Notes: generated by a model not told the origin, from the sequence alone. 18,132 nt of DNA from DATJXG01 sp035500455 (GCA_035500455.1 DATJXG010000003.1:1-18132), one strand, 5' to 3'; numbered from the stretch's first letter, positions 1 to 7,963 are shown. Numbers and translations: made by a program.

Positions 1-1083
1 TACTGCAACGCGCCCGCGGGCACCCTCAGTCTCGCGGCGGAGCGCGCCGCTAACGGCGATGTGCAGCCCTTCGGCGTGCGCTATTGGGGAGTCGGCAATG
101 AATCCTGGGGGTGCGGCGGCACGATGCGGCCCGAAGAATACGCTGCGAAGTACCGCCAGTTCGTCACCCAATTCCCCGCCTACACTGAACCGTTTCTGGT
201 AGCGACCGGGCCGCGAGGCCATTCCGCCGATGGCGATATCGGCTGGACCACGGGCTTTTTCCAGGCCATGCGCGGAGCCACTCTTCCCAACGGATTCTCG
301 CTCCACTTCTACACCGACTTGCGGCCCACCAAGGTGAAGGCTGGAGATTTCACCGCGCTGGAATGGTACGAAGTTCTGCTGCGTGGCTTGCGCCTCGAGA
401 AAGTCATCGAAGACCATTGGAGCGAGATGGGCAAGTTCGACGCCACCCATCGCACCAGGCTGGTGCTCGACGAATGGGGAGTATGGTATCCGCCGGGCTC
501 CGAGATCACTCCTGCCTACATCCTGAGCCAGACCATCACCCTGCGCGATGCCGTGCACACCGGCCTGACCTTCGACATCCTCAACCGGCACGCCGAGAAG
601 ATTGCGATGGCGAATGTGGCGCAGTCCATCAATTGCATTCATTCGCTGTTTCGCGCGCAGGGGGATAAGTTTGTCCGCACTCCGGTTTACCACGTCTTCG
701 ACATGTATCGGCAGCACATGGGAGCGCACCAGGTGCCGCTCAGCAACCCCGCTCCGGAGCTGAACGTTCCCGTGCTGGCCGGTCAAGCCCGTCTGCCCGG
801 CTTGTCGGCCTCGGCATCGATTCGCGGCCGCCGGCTGGCGGTGACGCTCGTCAATCCTTCGCTGGATGCGGCGTTGTCTCTTCGAATCCGGTTAGCCGGA
901 GGCACTCGCGCGACCGAAGCGCGCGGCTCGCTGCTCACTCACCAGGACATGCGCGCCACCAACACCTTCGCGGATCCCGACGAAGTCAAGCCGATTGCCC
1001 ATCCGGTCAGAGTCGTTGCCGATGCTCTCGAACTTCGCATGCCGAAACAAGCTCTCGTCTTGATTGAGTGCGAACTAGGGTGA
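1..1083 (+). CDS. GH51 alpha-L-arabinofuranosidase, C-terminal part (5' end outside window)
   Basis: The reading frame is open from base 1 and ends at a TGA at 1081-1083, so this is the last 360 residues of a longer gene; the GTG at 61 is internal. The family releases terminal alpha-L-arabinofuranosyl groups from arabinan and arabinoxylan by a retaining mechanism. Visible evidence: the strand-4 motif YWGVGNESWGCGG, with the acid/base Glu at codon 100-102, and the strand-7 motif LVLDEWGVWY, with the nucleophile Glu at codon 472-474. After about base 700 the protein changes to a beta-rich C-terminal domain, as in complete GH51 enzymes. The N-terminal third of the barrel and any signal peptide are out of view, so cellular location cannot be judged. 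It converges with the TPR gene, leaving only 28 bp between stop codons. Family assignment is secure; exact substrate is not. Confidence 0.93.
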   Translation, partial: YCNAPAGTLSLAAERAANGDVQPFGVRYWGVGNESWGCGGTMRPEEYAAKYRQFVTQFPAYTEPFLVATGPRGHSADGDIGWTTGFFQAMRGATLPNGFSLHFYTDLRPTKVKAGDFTALEWYEVLLRGLRLEKVIEDHWSEMGKFDATHRTRLVLDEWGVWYPPGSEITPAYILSQTITLRDAVHTGLTFDILNRHAEKIAMANVAQSINCIHSLFRAQGDKFVRTPVYHVFDMYRQHMGAHQVPLSNPAPELNVPVLAGQARLPGLSASASIRGRRLAVTLVNPSLDAALSLRIRLAGGTRATEARGSLLTHQDMRATNTFADPDEVKPIAHPVRVVADALELRMPKQALVLIECELG

Positions 1084-1111
1084 GGGGAAAACTTGAGAAG
1101 CCCGGCGTAAC

Positions 1112-4100
1112 TCAGGGATGCTCAGTCGAGCCGGGATGTGACATGTTCCGCCGCATTTTCTCCAGTTCGCTGTTCTCCCGGTCGAGACGTGTAAAAGTGT
1201 CCAGCGCCTTCTGGCTATCCTCGGCTTTCCCCAGACGGCGGTAAACGCTGGCCAACACGTAGAAGTAGGTGGAGGATCGCGGGTTGAGCGAGGTCGCGTG
1301 GTTCAGCGCATCAGCCGCTTCCTGCAACTGTCCCTGCTGCTCGTAAGCCTTGGCTTTCTGGAACCAAGCGGCATCGGCTTTGGGATCGAGTTCCAGCGCC
1401 TGCTGAGCGTAGTCGAGCGCCTTCGCGGGAGCGCCGGTGCGATTGTAATAAGCGCTGAGATTCACATGAGCACCAACGAAATTTCCTTGCTGCTGCTGGT
1501 TCAGCGCGATTGCCTTCTCGTAGCTTTGAACCGCGCCGGCATTCTCCCCCAAGGCTTCCTGCGCGAATCCCAGCGCATCGATCGCCTCGAGGTACGAGGC
1601 ATTCAGTCGAACGGCCTCCTCAAACTGTTTGCGCGCGTCGCCCCAGTCGTCCTGCAGCGATAACAACTTGCCGAGATCATAGTGATTCTCGGCCGAAGCC
1701 GGACTCAGGCGGATTGCCTGTTCAAACTCGGTTTGGGCCGAATCGAATCGTCCGATGATCATCAGGTCGCGTCCGAGGATTTTATGTGCCTCGGCATTTT
1801 GTGTATTCAGCATCAGGGAGTGGGAGAGTGATTTGATCGACTCCCCGATTTTCTTCTGCGCAAACTGACTGTAGCCTAGCGCGTACCATCCCCAGGAAGA
1901 GTCGGGGTGCTTCCCGACGTAGTCAGCGAGCAAAGGCTCGACTTCGACGAATTGACTCTTGCGAATGTACTCTTCGAGCTCTGAAATCCTTTGCCGATCA
2001 TCCCCTTCACTGGCGGCAGGTTGCTCGGCGCGAGCGGCACTGCCTTGCAGCGTGAGTTGGTCCAGGCTCCGCCGGGCCGCCAAGTCCGCCGGATCCAATT
2101 CGACTGCCTTCTGATACGCCGCCGCCGCGGAAGCCGAGTCGCCCTGCTTTTCCAGGACCACGCCGAGATATCGCTGGGCGATCGAAGAATCCGGCTGCAG
2201 CTTGATGGCATGCCGGAACTTTGCTTCCGCTTCCTCCAGTTCGTCCTTGGCGAGAGCTGCGCGGCCCTCGGAAAGATCAAGCAACGCGTTTTGATTGCGC
2301 TCATCGGCGGCTGAGAGCTGCCGGCTTTTCTGCACTTCGGCAGTTCCCTCCGCCTGCTTGCCGGCCCGCACCAGAGCCAGGCCAAGCTGATAATGCGCTT
2401 CCCCGCTCTGCGGATTCAGCCGGGCCGCCTCCTGCAGTTCGGCCACCGCCTCATCGACCTTGCCGCCATGCAGCAGAGCCTTGCCCAGCGCCAGGTGCGC
2501 CCGGGCAAAATCCGGCGCGATCGAAATAACCTTCTTCAACTGTTCAATCTGCTTGGCCGCTCCGTTGGGAGCGCCGGCATAAGCTTCCGCCAGATTGAAC
2601 CTGGCCTTCACCAGCATGGGATCGAGCGCCACTGCCTTCTCCAGTTCGGGAACGGCCTGCTCGACGTCGGTCAGCATCAGCGCGGCGCCGAGGTTGGCAT
2701 GGGCATCGGCGTAATCCGGCTGCAGTCGCACAGCCTCGCGAAATTCCGCAATTGCTTTCTCCTCATCATCGCCCTGGGCCAGGACCAGCCCGATATTGTT
2801 GTGGGCTTCGGCGTAATCCGGACGCTCTCGAACCGCTTCGCGGAATTCGGCGAGCACCTCGCCGCTGTCCGCACCCTTTCGACCAAGCAGCAGGCCGATC
2901 ATGTTGTGCACTTCGGGACGCGCCGGATTCTTCGCAAGCAGATCGCGAAGCCCGGCAATGGCGCCGTCCCAGTCCGGCGCCGGAACCGCGGTGGAAGTAG
3001 CATTCAGGCCGGCTTCCAGCTGCCGCAAGCCCTCATCGAGTTCGCCCTGGCGAAGAAAAACGATGGCGAGATCAACATGCGTTGCAGTACTCGGCGGCAG
3101 AAGCGCGATGGCCCGCTCCAGGCTCGCGCGAGCCCCTGGCAAATCGCCCGACTCACGTTGCGCCAATCCCAGCAGCGCATAACCACCGCCGCTGGCGGGG
3201 TCGAGACGAACGCTCTCTTTGAGTTCCGAGATCGCCTTGGGTTTTGATCCGCTATACCAGAGGGCCGCGCCCAGGTTGTAGTGGATCTCGGCAGAATCAG
3301 GCCGCAGCGCAGCCGCGCGCTCAAGATGTTGCAATGCGGCAGGCAGGTCGCCCTCCTGCCCCAGAATGTATCCCAGCAGATTTTGACTGTTCCCGTGATT
3401 TGGGTCGGCGCGCAGCGCCTGGTCGAGTTGTTCCTTGGCGGCGCTGAAATCTCCTTTGTCAGCCGCTTCCTGGGCACGTTTATAAGACTCATCCGCAGGA
3501 CTGGGAGGCGGCAAAGGCCCTTTCGACGCCGCTGCGCTCTGCTGCTTCAGCGCCAGCCCGAGGCCGTAGTAGGCCTGAGGCAGCCCAGGATCGATGCGCA
3601 GCGCATGCTCAAATTCCCCAACCGCCCCCGCTACGTCGCCATTCTGGCGAAGCGCTTTGGCATATTCACAATGGATGGCGGCATTCTTCGGTTCGGCCTG
3701 GGCCACCCGCCGCAGGTGTGGAAGCGAGGCTTCGGTCTGGCCATTCTCGCGCAGCGCAATCCCGAGATTCAGATGCGCCGCCATGTTGCCCGGCTCCAGC
3801 GCGAGCGCTTTCTGAAACATCTCGACCGCTTCGGAAAGTTCTCCGCTTTTGGCCAGCGCGGATCCTAAGTTTGTATAGGCCCGAGCATATTTGGGATCGA
3901 GAGAAACAGCTTTTCGCAGTTCGTCGATCGCGACCGGCAGATCGCCCCTTCCCATGAGGGCGACGCCCAGCCAGTTGTGCGCTTCCGAAGAATTGGGACC
4001 GGCTTTCACCGCCTGCTGGAAGGCCTGCAGCGCGTGGCCATAATCATGGCGCTCCCAGTAGGCCAAACCCAGCTTGACGTAAAGCTTTGGATTGTCAGGC

Positions 4101-4339
4101 TCGCGCTTCAGCGCGCTCTCGAGTTGAGCGATGGAAGGCGCCGCTTCCTTCTGCCCATTTGCGGAAGTTGTCTTCTTAGATTGAGCAGATTCAGCCGCCG
4201 CGCCCAGGACGAGGAGGAGGCAGGCAAGGAGAAAAACGAAAATCGATCGGAACCTGGAGAGCGAAGACGTAAATACGTCGACATTGCGCTTCCAGTCCGC
4301 AGTGATTCCGCTTCGAGAGTCGCGCCGATTCCCTCGCAT
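1112..4339 (-). CDS. Large secreted or membrane-anchored TPR-repeat protein (1075 aa)
   Basis: The protein has a basic N-terminus, then a hydrophobic stretch at about residues 31-49 (FRSIFVFLLACLLLVLGAAA), read as a signal peptide or signal anchor; the rest is probably periplasmic. From about residue 66 to 1060 it is almost wholly tetratricopeptide repeats. I count about 25 copies of the helix pair pattern (for example AHNWLGVAL, RAYTNLGSAL, AAHLNLGIAL, EIHYNLGAAL, each followed by an A...EL/F..A..L.P block). Two charged or Pro-rich linkers interrupt the array: near residues 290-300 (KGPLPPPSPADES) and near 775-795 (ARAEQPAASEGDD). No enzyme domain is visible, so a scaffold or protein-interaction role is inferred. 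The ATG at 4339 is the only usable start before the hydrophobic segment; no strong Shine-Dalgarno is seen. Neighbours give no functional clue. Confidence 0.9.
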   Translation of the reverse strand: MRGNRRDSRSGITADWKRNVDVFTSSLSRFRSIFVFLLACLLLVLGAAAESAQSKKTTSANGQKEAAPSIAQLESALKREPDNPKLYVKLGLAYWERHDYGHALQAFQQAVKAGPNSSEAHNWLGVALMGRGDLPVAIDELRKAVSLDPKYARAYTNLGSALAKSGELSEAVEMFQKALALEPGNMAAHLNLGIALRENGQTEASLPHLRRVAQAEPKNAAIHCEYAKALRQNGDVAGAVGEFEHALRIDPGLPQAYYGLGLALKQQSAAASKGPLPPPSPADESYKRAQEAADKGDFSAAKEQLDQALRADPNHGNSQNLLGYILGQEGDLPAALQHLERAAALRPDSAEIHYNLGAALWYSGSKPKAISELKESVRLDPASGGGYALLGLAQRESGDLPGARASLERAIALLPPSTATHVDLAIVFLRQGELDEGLRQLEAGLNATSTAVPAPDWDGAIAGLRDLLAKNPARPEVHNMIGLLLGRKGADSGEVLAEFREAVRERPDYAEAHNNIGLVLAQGDDEEKAIAEFREAVRLQPDYADAHANLGAALMLTDVEQAVPELEKAVALDPMLVKARFNLAEAYAGAPNGAAKQIEQLKKVISIAPDFARAHLALGKALLHGGKVDEAVAELQEAARLNPQSGEAHYQLGLALVRAGKQAEGTAEVQKSRQLSAADERNQNALLDLSEGRAALAKDELEEAEAKFRHAIKLQPDSSIAQRYLGVVLEKQGDSASAAAAYQKAVELDPADLAARRSLDQLTLQGSAARAEQPAASEGDDRQRISELEEYIRKSQFVEVEPLLADYVGKHPDSSWGWYALGYSQFAQKKIGESIKSLSHSLMLNTQNAEAHKILGRDLMIIGRFDSAQTEFEQAIRLSPASAENHYDLGKLLSLQDDWGDARKQFEEAVRLNASYLEAIDALGFAQEALGENAGAVQSYEKAIALNQQQQGNFVGAHVNLSAYYNRTGAPAKALDYAQQALELDPKADAAWFQKAKAYEQQGQLQEAADALNHATSLNPRSSTYFYVLASVYRRLGKAEDSQKALDTFTRLDRENSELEKMRRNMSHPGSTEHP

Positions 4340-4356
4340 ATTTAAGCCGCTACCGG

Positions 4357-4383
4357 TTCTACAAGGGCCGATTCTACAGGGGC
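4357..4383. repeat. Pair of 12-bp direct repeats, 15-bp period
   Basis: TTCTACAAGGGC at 4357-4368 and TTCTACAGGGGC at 4372-4383 differ at one base. They lie 18-44 bp upstream of the TPR gene start (minus strand) and could be regulator half-sites or part of its promoter. No function is shown by the sequence. Confidence 0.45.
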
Positions 4384-4421
4384 TGGATGTGCGAAGAAAA
4401 CCCCCGCGTAGTTCTGACGCA

Positions 4422-4460
4422 CAAGGGGCGCGCGCAGGTCTTTCCCGCGCACGCCCCTTG
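4422..4460. terminator. GC-rich hairpin between the Dps and TPR genes
   Basis: Arms CAAGGGGCGCGCGC (4422-4435) and GCGCACGCCCCTTG (4447-4460) pair over 14 bp with one mismatch and leave an 11-nt loop. It lies 40 bp past the stop of the minus-strand Dps gene, a natural place for a terminator. There is no T-run after the stem on either strand, so it could instead be an RNA-stabilising hairpin or a REP-like palindrome. Confidence 0.45.
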
Positions 4461-4500
4461 CCTCACAACCGTTACAAGAGCGCCGCTTCCCTTCTTCGGC

Positions 4501-5127
4501 TTATGCTGCTCCCGCAGTCGCCGGCGGCTCTTTCGCCTCCACCAGCGGCACATTGACAAGATGCTCGCTCACGAACCAGGTCTGCAGCTCGTTTCTACGC
4601 AGAACCTCGCTTACAACCAGATCGTTGGTGCCGTCATCGCCCAGTTCAGACGCGCGTTGCGCCAGCTTTCGCACCTGGCGAATGATGATCTGGTGGGCGT
4701 CGAGCAGACGCGAGAGCTGCACCGGAACTTCTTCCCGGCCGCGGGGCGGGCGCTCGATTTGTGTGGTCTCAGCCACGTCCGCCGCCATCGCGATGCTGAT
4801 GCCGCCCAGCAACTGGATCCGTTCCGCGATGGAATCCACCAGTTCATCCTGCTCTTCGTAATGCTTATCGTAAAGAAGATGGAGTTGATAAAAGGTCGGA
4901 CCGGCTACCTGCCAGTGTGATTTCTTGTATAAATCGCGGAGCGTCATCGTATCCGCCAGCAGCTGATTCAGTTGTTCTGTCATCTCCAACCGGACCGGTT
5001 CTTCCAGTTCAAGCGGCAGCAGATAGCTGACCGTCCCGTACGCCTGAATTTCGCGGGCGCGCTGGTGGAGGCGGGGCTGGGCACTGATGTTTCCAGTCGG
5101 TTTCGGGTCAATGTGCTTTTTCGCCAT
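4501..5127 (-). CDS. dps: Dps-family DNA-protecting ferritin (208 aa)
   Basis: Dps dodecamers oxidise Fe(II) with peroxide, store the iron and shield DNA under oxidative or starvation stress in the cytoplasm. The inter-subunit ferroxidase ligands are all visible: His71 (in KKSHWQVAG), His83, Asp87, Asp98 and Glu102. They have the same spacing as E. coli Dps His51, His63, Asp67, Asp78 and Glu82. The four-helix bundle spans about residues 45-190. The N-terminal tail of about 40 residues has several Lys/Arg and could bind DNA; the C-terminal tail is short and Ala-rich. Length is somewhat above the usual 160-180. The start has a good Shine-Dalgarno (AAGGAGA) about 6 nt upstream. It appears monocistronic, with hairpin-bearing spacers on both sides. 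No OxyR-like site was recognised. Confidence 0.93.
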   Translation of the reverse strand: MAKKHIDPKPTGNISAQPRLHQRAREIQAYGTVSYLLPLELEEPVRLEMTEQLNQLLADTMTLRDLYKKSHWQVAGPTFYQLHLLYDKHYEEQDELVDSIAERIQLLGGISIAMAADVAETTQIERPPRGREEVPVQLSRLLDAHQIIIRQVRKLAQRASELGDDGTNDLVVSEVLRRNELQTWFVSEHLVNVPLVEAKEPPATAGAA

Positions 5128-5256
5128 GAAGCTTCTCCTTTTGGTGATTCGTCGTTTTCATGAAGTCGCCGCCTGTCATTCTGATTTTGGGGCGTCGGGG
5201 CGACGAAGGTTGAACTGAGGTCACCTTTTTACATCCAGAACGGTCGAATTGTCAGT

Positions 5257-5275
5257 CAAGGCGCCTTCCGCCTTG
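5257..5275. terminator. Short GC-rich hairpin after the hydrolase gene
   Basis: CAAGGCG (5257-5263) and CGCCTTG (5269-5275) form a perfect 7-bp stem with a 5-nt loop, 50 bp beyond the stop of the minus-strand hydrolase gene. It is a possible terminator for the yceI-pirin-hydrolase unit. No clear U-tract follows, so confidence is modest. The rest of 5128-5324 holds the Dps upstream region, with no firm promoter call. Confidence 0.35.
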
Positions 5276-5324
5276 CCCTTAGATGGCAGCTATGCCCAAC
5301 AGGGCTCCCGGGCTGGGGCCGCCG

Positions 5325-6245
5325 TCACAGGAATTTTTCCAGAGCCTCGCTGGTTTCCTTCGGTTGCTCCTCCAGCACCCAGTGGCCGGCATTCTGAATG
5401 ACCACAGCGGTGACGTCTGTCGCCACCAGTTTGGCCTGGTTGCCCAGCACGTCTCCCATGGACTTCTCGCCGGCGATAGTCAGCACCGGCATGGACAGCT
5501 TGGTTTGGGCAAGCTGGGCGAAATCCTTGGCCGCCTGCTGGAAGGAAACGAAATACTCCCAGCCCGCGTGCATGCGTCCCGGACGCGAATAGGCCGCCAC
5601 ATAAGCTTTACGGTCCGCCTCCGGGATGGAGTGGTTCTTGTCGGCGGCAAAATCGTTCCAGAAGTAGTCGAAGTAAGTGCGTTCCCGCCCCTGGACCAGG
5701 GCTTCGGGCGTAGGCCCGTTGAAGCGGAAATGCCAGATATTGGGATTGTTGTACACCGGCTCCCATCCCTCAACCCCAGGGAGAAACGCATCCATCAGGA
5801 CAAGTTTCGTTACTTCTGCGGGAAACTGCGCTGCATAAGCATAGGCCACCATAAGGCCGATGTCGTGGCCGACCACCTCAGCCTTCTCGACGCCCAACGA
5901 CTTAGCCAGATCATGAATGCGGACCGCGGCATTCTTCATATCCAGCCCATCCTTGGGAATGTCTGAGTCTCCTATTCCCGGCAGATCGGGCGCGATCACC
6001 GTGAAACGCTCAGCCAAAGCCGGAATGATCGGCCTCCACATGCGCGACGTCTCCGCATAGCCATGCAACAGAATGAGCGTAGGGCCGCTGCCGGCCGTGA
6101 GGTAATGCAGTTTCACGCCATCAACTTCAGCCGTGCGCGAAGCAATCGTTTTGCCGGCAGGCTGCGCCTGCGCCTGGGTGGACGCGATGAAAAGAAGGGT
6201 TGATGCAGCCGCCGCGCCTAGAAGAGCATTCAAGACCCGCTTCAT
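5325..6245 (-). CDS. Exported alpha/beta-hydrolase, Cif-type epoxide hydrolase (306 aa)
   Basis: The ATG at 6245 is chosen because AGGAG lies 7 nt upstream and a classical Sec signal peptide follows (MKRVLNALLGAAAASTLL, cut expected near AQAQ-A, residues 25-29). The frame continues 80 codons further upstream, but through repeat DNA. Mature-domain evidence: oxyanion HGY at 61-63, nucleophile-elbow GHDIG with Asp128, and catalytic His288 in GHW. Asp at the elbow points to epoxide hydrolase or dehalogenase chemistry, not a serine esterase. His172 (IWHFRF) and Tyr231 (WEYF) fall where the Pseudomonas aeruginosa epoxide hydrolase Cif has its ring-opening His177 and Tyr239. Asp152 (LVLMDA) sits at Cif's charge-relay Glu153, a conservative swap. 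Cif is also secreted. Probably the last gene of a unit with the pirin and YceI-like genes. Function as an epoxide hydrolase is likely; a haloalkane or fluoroacetate dehalogenase is the alternative. Confidence 0.85.
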   Translation of the reverse strand: MKRVLNALLGAAAASTLLFIASTQAQAQPAGKTIASRTAEVDGVKLHYLTAGSGPTLILLHGYAETSRMWRPIIPALAERFTVIAPDLPGIGDSDIPKDGLDMKNAAVRIHDLAKSLGVEKAEVVGHDIGLMVAYAYAAQFPAEVTKLVLMDAFLPGVEGWEPVYNNPNIWHFRFNGPTPEALVQGRERTYFDYFWNDFAADKNHSIPEADRKAYVAAYSRPGRMHAGWEYFVSFQQAAKDFAQLAQTKLSMPVLTIAGEKSMGDVLGNQAKLVATDVTAVVIQNAGHWVLEEQPKETSEALEKFL

Positions 6246-6280
6246 CAAAAGCTCCTGAACCACTGCATTGATTAAGAAAT

Positions 6281-6345
6281 TGTCATTCCGAGCGAAGCGA
6301 GGGATCCGCATTCGTTGCAGCCACTGCGATGCCGACCCTCGCTCC
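6281..6345. repeat. Decayed copy of a dispersed palindromic repeat
   Basis: The stretch TTCCGAGCGAAGCGAGGGAT starting at 6286 closely matches both arms of the element at 14317-14415. The second arm here is eroded: only CCCTCGCT (6336-6343) still pairs with AGCGAGGG (6296-6303). It occupies the gap between the pirin stop and the hydrolase start, so it would be transcribed within the putative operon mRNA. Confidence 0.7.
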
Positions 6346-6394
6346 AAACGAAGCCACTGAAACCACCCTAATAATACGCAACATAATACGCAAC

Positions 6395-7300
6395 TCAGCC
6401 GTGCTTGATGAACGTCCCAGCCTGCAACTCTGAAACCGCCTGGCGAAGCTGCTCCTGCGTATTCATCACAATCGGGCCGTACCACGCCACCGGCTCTTCA
6501 ATCGGCTTGCCTGACACCAGCAGGAATCGAAGGCCCTGCTCGCCCGCCTGGGCCACGATTTCATCGCCGCGATCAAAGAGCACAAGCGAGTGATTGCCCG
6601 CCTCATACACCGGCGGCGCATCGGGCTTCGCCACCTGCTCGGTCAGAACCGGGCGCGGCTCCGAGGAGTCGCGGAAGGTCCCCGAACCGGCGAACACGTA
6701 GGCGAAGGCGTTGCGAGTAGTCTCGACCTTCAGCCGCTTTTGCCGCCCCGGAGCAATCGAAATATCGAGATAGTTCGGATCGGCTGCCACGCCCTCCACC
6801 GGACCTCTCTTACCCCAGAACTCTCCGCAAATGATGCGCACCCGGGTGCCGTCGCTGTCGGTCACCTCCGGAATCGCGCTCGCCGGAATGTCCTGATAGC
6901 GAGGATCGGTCATCTTCAGCGAAGCCGGCAAGTTGGCCCACAGCTGGAAACCGTGCATGCGGCCCAGGTTGTCGCCCTTGGGCATTTCCTGATGGAGAAT
7001 GCCGCTGCCCGCCGTCATCCACTGCACGTCTCCGGCGGTCATCTTGCCTTTATTGCCCAGGCTGTCGCCGTGCTCCACCGAGCCCGCAAGGACATAGGTA
7101 ATCGTCTCGATGCCGCGGTGCGGATGCCATGGGAATCCCGCCAGGTAGTCGTTCGGGTTGTCGTTACGGAAATCGTCCAGCAAAAGAAATGGATCGAATT
7201 CCTTGGTCTTGCCGAAACCGAAGGCGCGTTGCAGCTTGACGCCTGCGCCTTCCAGCGTCGGCTTCGGCTGAATGATCTGCTTCACTGGGCGGAGTGACAT
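6395..7300 (-). CDS. Pirin family protein (301 aa)
   Basis: Pirins are cupin-fold, metal-binding proteins. Bacterial members include quercetin 2,3-dioxygenases (YhhW) and redox-sensitive regulators of metabolism. The four metal ligands of the N-terminal cupin are present: His59 and His61 (FPWHPHRGIET), His103 and Glu105 (GILHQEMP). The motif GDVQWMTAGSGILHQE is typical. A second cupin-like domain covers about residues 170-290, also as usual. The start at 7300 has AAAGGAAT just upstream; an in-frame ATG 66 codons earlier would overlap the neighbouring gene and gives non-pirin sequence. It lies 47 bp after the YceI-like gene on the same strand, so co-transcription is likely. There is no signal peptide. 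Whether it is an enzyme or a regulator cannot be read from the sequence. Confidence 0.94.
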   Translation of the reverse strand: MSLRPVKQIIQPKPTLEGAGVKLQRAFGFGKTKEFDPFLLLDDFRNDNPNDYLAGFPWHPHRGIETITYVLAGSVEHGDSLGNKGKMTAGDVQWMTAGSGILHQEMPKGDNLGRMHGFQLWANLPASLKMTDPRYQDIPASAIPEVTDSDGTRVRIICGEFWGKRGPVEGVAADPNYLDISIAPGRQKRLKVETTRNAFAYVFAGSGTFRDSSEPRPVLTEQVAKPDAPPVYEAGNHSLVLFDRGDEIVAQAGEQGLRFLLVSGKPIEEPVAWYGPIVMNTQEQLRQAVSELQAGTFIKHG

Positions 7301-7347
7301 AGAAATTCCTTTCTGCTGATTACGTGAGCCTCGAATCGCGCGGCTCG

Positions 7348-7905
7348 TCAGGCCTTGACGAATTCTGCGTCCAGGGTGATGGTCACCTCTTCGCCAACCA
7401 GAATGCCGCCCGTTTCCAGGGCCGCGTTCCAGGCCAGGCCAAAGTCTTTGCGGTTGATCTTCGTGGTCGCCGAAATCGCGATCCGGGTATTGCCCCACGG
7501 ATCCTTCGCCGGCGGCGTCGGCCCTTCAACATCGAAGACCACCTTGCGGGTGACTCCTCGAATCGTCAGGTCGCCCTCGACTGATAGTTCCCCGTTCCTT
7601 ACGACCTTGATTTTCCCAGACTTGAAAGAAAGAGTGGGAAACTTCTCAACGTCGAAAAAGTCGGCGCTCTTGAGGTGAGCATCCCGCTGGGGATCACGGG
7701 TTTCGATCGATGAGGCATCGACGGAGGTTTCGACGTGCGACTTCTCCAGGCTGGATTCGTCGAGCGTCAGCTTTCCCGTGACCTTGGCGAATTGCCCCTT
7801 CACGTTCGAAATCATCATGTGCTTTACCTTGAACTCGGCGACCGAGTGCGCCGGGTCAATACTCCATGTGGTTGTGGCGGTTTGGGTTGCAGCGAGTGTG
7901 GTCAT
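7348..7905 (-). CDS. YceI-like lipid-binding (lipocalin-fold) protein, cytoplasmic form (185 aa)
   Basis: YceI proteins form an extended beta-barrel that binds isoprenoid or fatty amide ligands. E. coli YceI is periplasmic and base- or stress-induced, whereas many soil bacteria carry a form without a signal peptide, like this one. Family features: the N-terminal WSIDPAHSVAEFKVKHMMI at about residues 14-32, VKGQF after it, the central ADFFDVEKFPTLSFKS segment at about 101-116, and GDLTIRGVTRKVVFDVE near 132-148. Length is normal. The start at 7905 is supported by AAGGAGA about 6 nt upstream. It is the first gene of a putative unit with pirin and the exported epoxide hydrolase, with a 31-bp palindrome 28 bp upstream of its start codon. 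Confidence 0.93.
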   Translation of the reverse strand: MTTLAATQTATTTWSIDPAHSVAEFKVKHMMISNVKGQFAKVTGKLTLDESSLEKSHVETSVDASSIETRDPQRDAHLKSADFFDVEKFPTLSFKSGKIKVVRNGELSVEGDLTIRGVTRKVVFDVEGPTPPAKDPWGNTRIAISATTKINRKDFGLAWNAALETGGILVGEEVTITLDAEFVKA

Positions 7906-7932
7906 TGGCGTTTCTCCTTTTCACCGGTTTAG

Positions 7933-7963
7933 ATGCGTTACAACGATATTCGTTGCAACGTAT
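7933..7963. promoter_or_regulatory. 31-bp palindrome, likely operator upstream of the YceI-like gene
   Basis: Core arms GTTACAACGA (7937-7946) and TCGTTGCAAC (7950-7959) pair with one mismatch around a 3-bp centre. The symmetry extends to 14-bp arms with two mismatches over 7933-7963. It sits 28 bp upstream of the YceI-like start. A TAATAT at 7967-7962 (minus strand) could be a -10 box overlapping its edge, which would suit repression. The shape (odd centre, long AT/CG-mixed half-sites) resembles MarR-, OhrR- or TetR-type operators; no such regulator gene is in the window. Confidence 0.65.

Noticed and set aside
2393..3868. Plus-strand frames of up to 284 residues opposite the TPR gene
   Set aside because: Periodic repeats in them merely mirror the TPR array on the other strand.
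6246..6485. N-terminal extension of the hydrolase to an upstream ATG
   Set aside because: The added 80 residues translate the dispersed repeat and the end of the pirin gene. The internal ATG has a ribosome binding site and a signal peptide directly after it.
7301..7498. N-terminal extension of pirin by 66 residues
   Set aside because: It would overlap the YceI-like gene, and the added residues have no pirin character. The shorter start has an SD and the family's normal N-terminus.
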